Source: Candidatus Avelusimicrobium caledoniensis (lineage in GTDB: Bacteria; Elusimicrobiota; Elusimicrobia; Elusimicrobiales; Elusimicrobiaceae). From it: a DNA stretch of 64,000 nt. Location of the stretch: positions 1 to 64,000 of the forward strand of contig ONAM01000014.1 of NCBI GenBank assembly GCA_900315795.1, given 5' to 3'. Positions 59,592 through 64,000 of the stretch are shown here, piece by piece. Made by a program: the position numbers and the translations under genes. The first letter of the stretch is position 1, and every line of letters starts with the position of its first letter. The notes under the pieces are model-generated. The model saw only the letters and a program-made list of their open reading frames with translations. It was not told the DNA's origin and made no database searches.

Positions 59592-60566
59592 TTACAACCC
59601 CTGCATCGTCCTAGCAAGCAATTCGCGCACTTCGTTTAATGTATCTAGCCGCACGAACTCACCGCGCACCGTAGCCGCGTTGGGAAAACCGCTGAGCCAA
59701 TAGCCGGCTGTTTTGCGCGAGCGGTTAATACCGATACGCTCGCCGTAATAGGCCACGTTTTCTTCAATGAGTTTTAAGTAAATTTCTATCCGTTTCTTGG
59801 TCGTATGCGCCTCAACCGCGCGACCATTAAACGTGTCTATAATATCTTGGAAAATAAACGGGTTTCCCACTGCACCGCGCCCAATCATCACGCCCGCACA
59901 CCCCGCCTCTAAAAATTGTTTGGCACGCCGGGCATCTGTTACACCGCCGTTGCCGATTACAGGAATTTTTACCGCTTCACACGCACGCGCTAGCGCATCC
60001 ACATCCGGCTCGCCGCTGTGCATATCCACTGCCGCGCGGGCGTGCAAAGTGACCGCCGCCGCGCCGCAATCTTGCGCCAATTTGGCTAGACGCGCACCTA
60101 AAAACTCTTGGTGGTTTAGCGCAATACGCGTTTTTAACGTAACGGGAATTTTAACGCTTTTTACCGCCGCTGTTAAAAGCCGCGCCAGTTTGGTTTCATC
60201 CTTCATCAACACACAACCTGCCCCGGCTTTATTTATTTTTTTGACCGGACACCCCGCATTTAAATCTACGATATCCGCTCCGGCCGCTTCGGCTTGGCGG
60301 GCGGCTTGTGCAATTGTTTCTTCATCCGAGCCGAAAATTTGCATAGACACCGGATGCTCTTTGGGACTCACTTGCAGCATGCGTCCGCTTTTTTCGTTAC
60401 CGTAATGCAAGGCATGCGCAGATACCATCTCCGCACACACCAACCCCGCTCCGCCTTGCAAACACAGCACACGAAACGGCACATCGGTAATGCCCGCCAT
60501 AGGAGCCAGTACTAAATTATTAGCTAACGAAACAGAACCTATCTGTAAGGGGTGCAGCCAACTCAT
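59592..60566 (-). CDS. dusB: tRNA-dihydrouridine synthase
   Basis: It reduces uridine in tRNA D-loops using FMN. It has 324 residues. LAPMAGITDVPFRVL, DLNAGCPVKKINKAGAG with the catalytic Cys, and VIGNGGV...AGVMIGRGAVGNPF are the Dus motifs, closest to DusB. Its ATG overlaps the stop of the upstream UshA-like gene (TTATGAG), so it is coupled to an operon reaching back to the cysteine desulfurase. Confidence 0.94.
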   Translation of the reverse strand: MSWLHPLQIGSVSLANNLVLAPMAGITDVPFRVLCLQGGAGLVCAEMVSAHALHYGNEKSGRMLQVSPKEHPVSMQIFGSDEETIAQAARQAEAAGADIVDLNAGCPVKKINKAGAGCVLMKDETKLARLLTAAVKSVKIPVTLKTRIALNHQEFLGARLAKLAQDCGAAAVTLHARAAVDMHSGEPDVDALARACEAVKIPVIGNGGVTDARRAKQFLEAGCAGVMIGRGAVGNPFIFQDIIDTFNGRAVEAHTTKKRIEIYLKLIEENVAYYGERIGINRSRKTAGYWLSGFPNAATVRGEFVRLDTLNEVRELLARTMQGL

Positions 60567-62056
60567 AACACTTTCCAACGGCCTGTTTTAGGAAGAGCAA
60601 TTTTTTTCTGACGGATCAGACAGGCACGCATAATTTGGCGGGCATCCACAAACGTGTTTTTAAATTCCAGCGAATCAATAAAATAGTCATGCCCAAAACC
60701 GCCGGCCAGCACGTGATCGGTAACGGCAAAGCGGTATGTTTCTTGCGGCCGGACTAGCCGCCCGCTGGGCGATAAAAACACTTTTTTAATTTTCTCGCCA
60801 GTCGGAGCTTTTGGGTCGTACTCTACGCGAAAGCCGGCAATTTGCGGGAAATTATCTTTGGCTTCTAAAGACGCTTCTAACGCTTTTAAAAAAGCTTCTC
60901 CGCGCATCGTTAAAAACGTAATGTTATCCCCGTACGGATACATTTTGTATAAATCGTACTCGGTGATTGTACCTTGCGGCAAGAAACTGCGGATAGAATC
61001 GGAATTTAAAACCACACCGTCCAACCGCGCCCATTTGTGCAGACAATCGGTCAGCAAATCACCCAACACCGATTCGCGCGCCAAGGCCGTGGAAATTTTT
61101 TCTTCCGCCGTAGAAATACGAGCGTTTAACTTGTGCTGTGTTTCGGTTTGCAAATGCTCTGCCAAGGCAGACAAATCGGCATCTTCATCCCATTTTTGTT
61201 TTAACAGCGGGATATCCTCAAAGGTAACTTCTTTAACTTGGTTATTCTTATCTAAATCTACACGAACATGTGCCACGCTGTCTAATTTAGCCCCCGGATA
61301 GACGATATAGGTTTGATTGACGCGGTCGGTTTCGGGGGCTTCGCGGTCTTTATTGGCACTTAGAATTAAATGGATGCCGGGCACTTCTTCGGCCAGTAAT
61401 GCTTCGGCGGGGGCATCGGACGTATTGTCGCCCAGCGAGCTGAGCAAGATAATAAAATCTACTCCTTTGCCTTGTAAACGGCTAACCATTTCCTGTGCCA
61501 CTTGTACCGGATCCTGCACGACAAATCCCGTCAAGCGGGTGCGGTATCTTTGCACCACGTCCGGGCTGACCAACCCAAACACACCGATTTTCATACCTTG
61601 ATGCGTAAAAATTTGGTAATCATGCATCGGCCACGGAATTTGATTATCTAATTTCAAATTAGAAACAAGCACCGGATAAGATAATTCACGCACAATGCCG
61701 CGAAGTGCGGGCCAACCAAACATAAAATCTTTATCACTCACCGAAGCCGCCGAATAAGGAAGCGCCTTTAAAAAAGACATTTGATAGGCCCCTTGCGTAA
61801 TGGCCGCTTCCGGCGCCGCACCAAACCAATTTCCTCCGTCAAAAAGCAAATACGGCTCGGTACGGGAAGCCAAAAAAGATTTTAATACACCATACCCCCC
61901 CGCCACTTGGTTAGCAAAGCGCGGCTCGGGGCGGCTGGCGTAAAAACCTTGCACGTCGGCCGTATAGAAAATATCCAGATGTGAGGACCTCTCTTGCGTG
62001 CACGCCCCCAAGAAAAAACACACAACAACGGATAGAATCAAACGGCTTTGTTTCAT
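60563..62056 (-). CDS. UshA-like lipoprotein with degraded metallophosphoesterase motifs
   Basis: It has 497 residues; lipobox FFLGAC. The fold is that of 5'-nucleotidases, with a C-terminal substrate domain (VLNSDSIRSFLPQGTITEYDLYKMYPYGDN, short form: PQGTITEYDLYKMYPYGDN). The metal motifs of the N-terminal domain have changed: FYTADVQG instead of D-x-H-G, FDGGNW instead of GDF, SDKDF instead of GNHEFD, and LSSLGDN instead of AHD. It is therefore probably not a working phosphoesterase, though the frame is intact. GGAG precedes the ATG. It follows an intact paralogue by 2 bp. Confidence 0.8.
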   Translation of the reverse strand: MKQSRLILSVVVCFFLGACTQERSSHLDIFYTADVQGFYASRPEPRFANQVAGGYGVLKSFLASRTEPYLLFDGGNWFGAAPEAAITQGAYQMSFLKALPYSAASVSDKDFMFGWPALRGIVRELSYPVLVSNLKLDNQIPWPMHDYQIFTHQGMKIGVFGLVSPDVVQRYRTRLTGFVVQDPVQVAQEMVSRLQGKGVDFIILLSSLGDNTSDAPAEALLAEEVPGIHLILSANKDREAPETDRVNQTYIVYPGAKLDSVAHVRVDLDKNNQVKEVTFEDIPLLKQKWDEDADLSALAEHLQTETQHKLNARISTAEEKISTALARESVLGDLLTDCLHKWARLDGVVLNSDSIRSFLPQGTITEYDLYKMYPYGDNITFLTMRGEAFLKALEASLEAKDNFPQIAGFRVEYDPKAPTGEKIKKVFLSPSGRLVRPQETYRFAVTDHVLAGGFGHDYFIDSLEFKNTFVDARQIMRACLIRQKKIALPKTGRWKVL

Positions 62057-62058
62057 TA

Positions 62059-63540
62059 TTACCGCTCCGCAACGCGGCCTTCCGGCCCGGGTTTAATGGG
62101 ATCTTTTTTCGTTCCTTTGCTAAGGCCTTCTTCAATGAGTTGGCGAATCGTTTTTTTGCCTACTTGCACTTTTTGCGTAGCGGGAATAGATTTAAATACA
62201 AACCCTTCGCTACGGCCTTCGGCGATAAACGAGTTGGTGGCAATCGTGTATTTCTTGCGATTTTCAAGCGGTTTATTGTGTACCCAAATATGCAGATCTT
62301 TGACTTTACCTTTTTTGTTATATACAAAATTAACCGCCAGACCGGAAAAAGCAAACCGCGTGCGCCCTTTGGATAAACCGCTTTTAATAATACGTTTTAA
62401 CATCCGTCCGTCCACCGTCATTTTGGTAATGGTATTTTCAAACGGGTGGATGTTGATCACATCACGGCGGGTGACTTCGCCCTGCGGCATATCTACGCGC
62501 GTGCCGCCCGTGTTGGTAATAAATACGTCCACCCCAGCGTAAGCGCGGCCCAAATCGGCCACCCAGTTATCCAGCGAGTTATCTAAAAATTTAGGGTTGG
62601 AAGCGCGTTTGGGCATCGGCTCTTGCGTATAGCCCAACACAACATCCACACCCGGCTCGCGCAAGCTGTTAGCCAGTTTCAAAATTTCTTTGTCTTCGCC
62701 CGTTTTGTTAATGTAGAGCGGGATAATCTCGGACTTAGCCGAAACAAATTTGCCGGTTTTATCGTTCGTAGTTACGGTAATTTTACTGACGTTTTTTAAA
62801 TGGCAACCGCTTTCCACAAACAGCGTGCCGTTTAATTTTTCGTTTTGAATAATTTTGTGGGCATGACCGCCTAACACAATATGCACGCGGCCCGGAAATT
62901 GGCGCGCAATATCGGCGATATAGGCATTTTTCATACCGTGTTTATCGTCCGCAAACGAATCATGCGCAAGCACCACTACCACATTGGGGTGTTGTTTTTC
63001 CACTTCGGGCAACATATTTTCCAGTTCGCGCAGTTGCGGCGTAAACGTATATTTTTGGGTGGCTTGGGTAGGGTTATTGTTAGCCAAACCGATAACGGCA
63101 AATTTCACGCCGTTGCGGTTAAAGATTTTATACGGCTCAACGTGCGCGGGCCGTTTGAGCGTGTCCGCTTCGTAGAAGTTAGCCGCAAGCATCGCAAATT
63201 GGGCCTGCGCCAGTACAGGCGCAATACCGGGGTCCTTAAAATCAAACGCGTGATTGCCAACGGTGGACGCATCGTATTTTAGCGCGTTCATCAGTTCTAC
63301 GCTTTTTAACCCGTTGGATTTTTTGGCTTCTATCGTACCATTTTCAAAGTCACCGCTGTCTAAGAGCAAATACGGTTGCGGTCCGTTTTTAATTACAGAC
63401 GCTAACGCGGCAAAACCACCGCGTCCGTTTTTAGCGTAGTAAAAACCGTGCGTATCGCTGGTATGATAGATGACAGTATCTTTAGCACTTAATGCAAAAG
63501 GCAAAACAAGTGCGGTCAACAAAAGGACTAATTTTTTCAT
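62059..63540 (-). CDS. 5'-nucleotidase / UshA-like metallophosphoesterase
   Basis: This exported nucleotidase has 493 residues and a signal peptide (about 1-18). All metal motifs are present: YHTSDTHGFY, LLDSGDFENG, TVGNHAFDF, VLAHDSF and VLGGHAHK. The C-terminal domain has ITNTGGTRVDMPQGEVTRRDV and INIHPFENTI. It would release nucleosides in the periplasm, which the NupG-like permease could import. AAGGAGGCCCAC precedes ATG 63540. Confidence 0.9.
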   Translation of the reverse strand: MKKLVLLLTALVLPFALSAKDTVIYHTSDTHGFYYAKNGRGGFAALASVIKNGPQPYLLLDSGDFENGTIEAKKSNGLKSVELMNALKYDASTVGNHAFDFKDPGIAPVLAQAQFAMLAANFYEADTLKRPAHVEPYKIFNRNGVKFAVIGLANNNPTQATQKYTFTPQLRELENMLPEVEKQHPNVVVVLAHDSFADDKHGMKNAYIADIARQFPGRVHIVLGGHAHKIIQNEKLNGTLFVESGCHLKNVSKITVTTNDKTGKFVSAKSEIIPLYINKTGEDKEILKLANSLREPGVDVVLGYTQEPMPKRASNPKFLDNSLDNWVADLGRAYAGVDVFITNTGGTRVDMPQGEVTRRDVINIHPFENTITKMTVDGRMLKRIIKSGLSKGRTRFAFSGLAVNFVYNKKGKVKDLHIWVHNKPLENRKKYTIATNSFIAEGRSEGFVFKSIPATQKVQVGKKTIRQLIEEGLSKGTKKDPIKPGPEGRVAER

Positions 63541-63564
63541 GTGGGCCTCCTTGGGATTAAAAAA

Positions 63565-64000
63565 CTACGCGTTTTCTTTGGAAAACGGCGAAATTTTGCG
63601 TAGCCGCTCAATAATGGGCGGCAATTCTTTAAGTACAACTTCTATTTCACTTTCCGTATTTTCGTCCGATAGCGAAAAGCGGATAGAACCATGTGCAAAT
63701 TGAAACGGCACTTTCATCGCTCTGAGCACGTGCGACGGCTCCAACGAGCCCGACGTACACGCCGAGCCGGACGAAGCACAAATGCCAAAGTCATTTAAAT
63801 ACATCAAAATAGATTCGCCTTCAATATACCCGAAACTGATATTGGTGGTATTAGGCACGCGGTTTTGCACGTCCCCGTTGACTTTTACGTCCGGGATCGT
63901 ATCCACGATACCTTTTTCTAATTTATCGCGCAAAGCGGCAACTTTTTGCATACTTCCGTCGGACAACCGTTTTTGTGCCAGTTCGGCGGCCTTGCCGATA
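63565..64000 (-). CDS. Cysteine desulfurase (NifS/IscS), C-terminal part, cut by the window edge
   Basis: The frame continues to base 64000 without a start. About 145 C-terminal residues are visible. The catalytic cysteine loop ASSGSACTSGSLEPSHVL and the GSIRFSLSDENT segment are those of NifS-type enzymes, which mobilise sulfur for Fe-S clusters. It is upstream of the two UshA-like genes and dus in the same direction. The PLP-lysine region lies outside the window. Confidence 0.93.
   Translation of the reverse strand, partial: IGKAAELAQKRLSDGSMQKVAALRDKLEKGIVDTIPDVKVNGDVQNRVPNTTNISFGYIEGESILMYLNDFGICASSGSACTSGSLEPSHVLRAMKVPFQFAHGSIRFSLSDENTESEIEVVLKELPPIIERLRKISPFSKENA

Noticed and set aside
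1..64000. CRISPR arrays, prophage or complete insertion sequences
   Set aside because: No regularly spaced direct repeats and no Cas, transposase, integrase or phage structural gene was seen.

Overview
The window looks like a chromosomal segment of a host- or gut-associated Elusimicrobiota bacterium (Elusimicrobium-like). This is inferred, not proven. It rests on an extreme number of short type IV pilin / pseudopilin genes, a fermentative gene set ([FeFe] hydrogenase, phosphate butyryltransferase plus butyrate kinase), a diderm envelope (LptF/LptG, TolC-AcrAB-type pump, a giant beta-barrel protein), and my recollection that Elusimicrobium minutum carries many PulG/PilE-like genes. No 16S gene is present to settle it.

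Layout. 1-6 kb: pilin 1, then a minus-strand block trxA, polA, coaE, rho. 6-13.9 kb: MORN/YwqK-like protein, ispE, tRNA-Gln with a strange structured tail, pilin 2, nupG, yajQ, a TPR protein, a ChaN-like protein. 14-21 kb: tandem pilins 3 and 4, SEC-C protein, two tandem ATPases, M23 peptidase, ptb-buk, pilin 5. 21-33 kb: trmJ-like, lpd-like, radC, comF-like, a 1768-residue SprA-like outer-membrane protein, lptF-lptG, pilin 6. 33-47 kb: a structured RNA candidate, psd-pssA, tRNA-Leu, NYN protein, tmRNA, phosphohexomutase, a lone receiver protein, pilin 7, zupT, a PIF1/RecD-like helicase, an exported HAD protein, pilin 8, a second HAD protein, pilin 9, a second copy of the structured RNA, purB-purA, pilin 10. 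47-64 kb: RND efflux operon, an orphan periplasmic protein, [FeFe] hydrogenase, pilins 11 and 12, TRL-like lipoprotein, rplM-rpsI, pilin 13, dus, two UshA-like proteins (one with degraded catalytic motifs) and the 3' part of a cysteine desulfurase gene.

The main story is a dispersed pilin cassette system. Thirteen single-gene pilin units (seven plus, six minus) are scattered among housekeeping genes, and no pilus assembly gene is in view. Each has its own promoter. Plus-strand genes all use one promoter type (class A: TTGACA-N16-GATAAT) and minus-strand genes all use another (class B: TTGACA-N16-TACATT with a TG extension). Both have a 16-bp spacer filled by an 11-bp homopolymer. Read on the plus strand, all 13 share the same core (C, eleven A, CGAT; one copy has one substitution) in the same chromosomal orientation regardless of gene direction. 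Three pilin genes carry a palindromic repeat inserted in frame between the start codon and the prepilin cleavage site, giving leaders of 42-48 residues instead of 6. Several further repeat families lie around these cassettes, including a 150-bp inverted pair that mirrors pilins 12 and 13 around rplM-rpsI.

A second unusual item is a roughly 160-200 nt element present twice (33.4 and 44.2 kb) whose stems differ in sequence but keep their pairing around an identical GATTTAG/GAGA internal loop. That is covariation of the kind expected from a structured RNA. A third is a set of genes whose -10 box sits exactly 6 nt before the ATG, predicting leaderless mRNAs.
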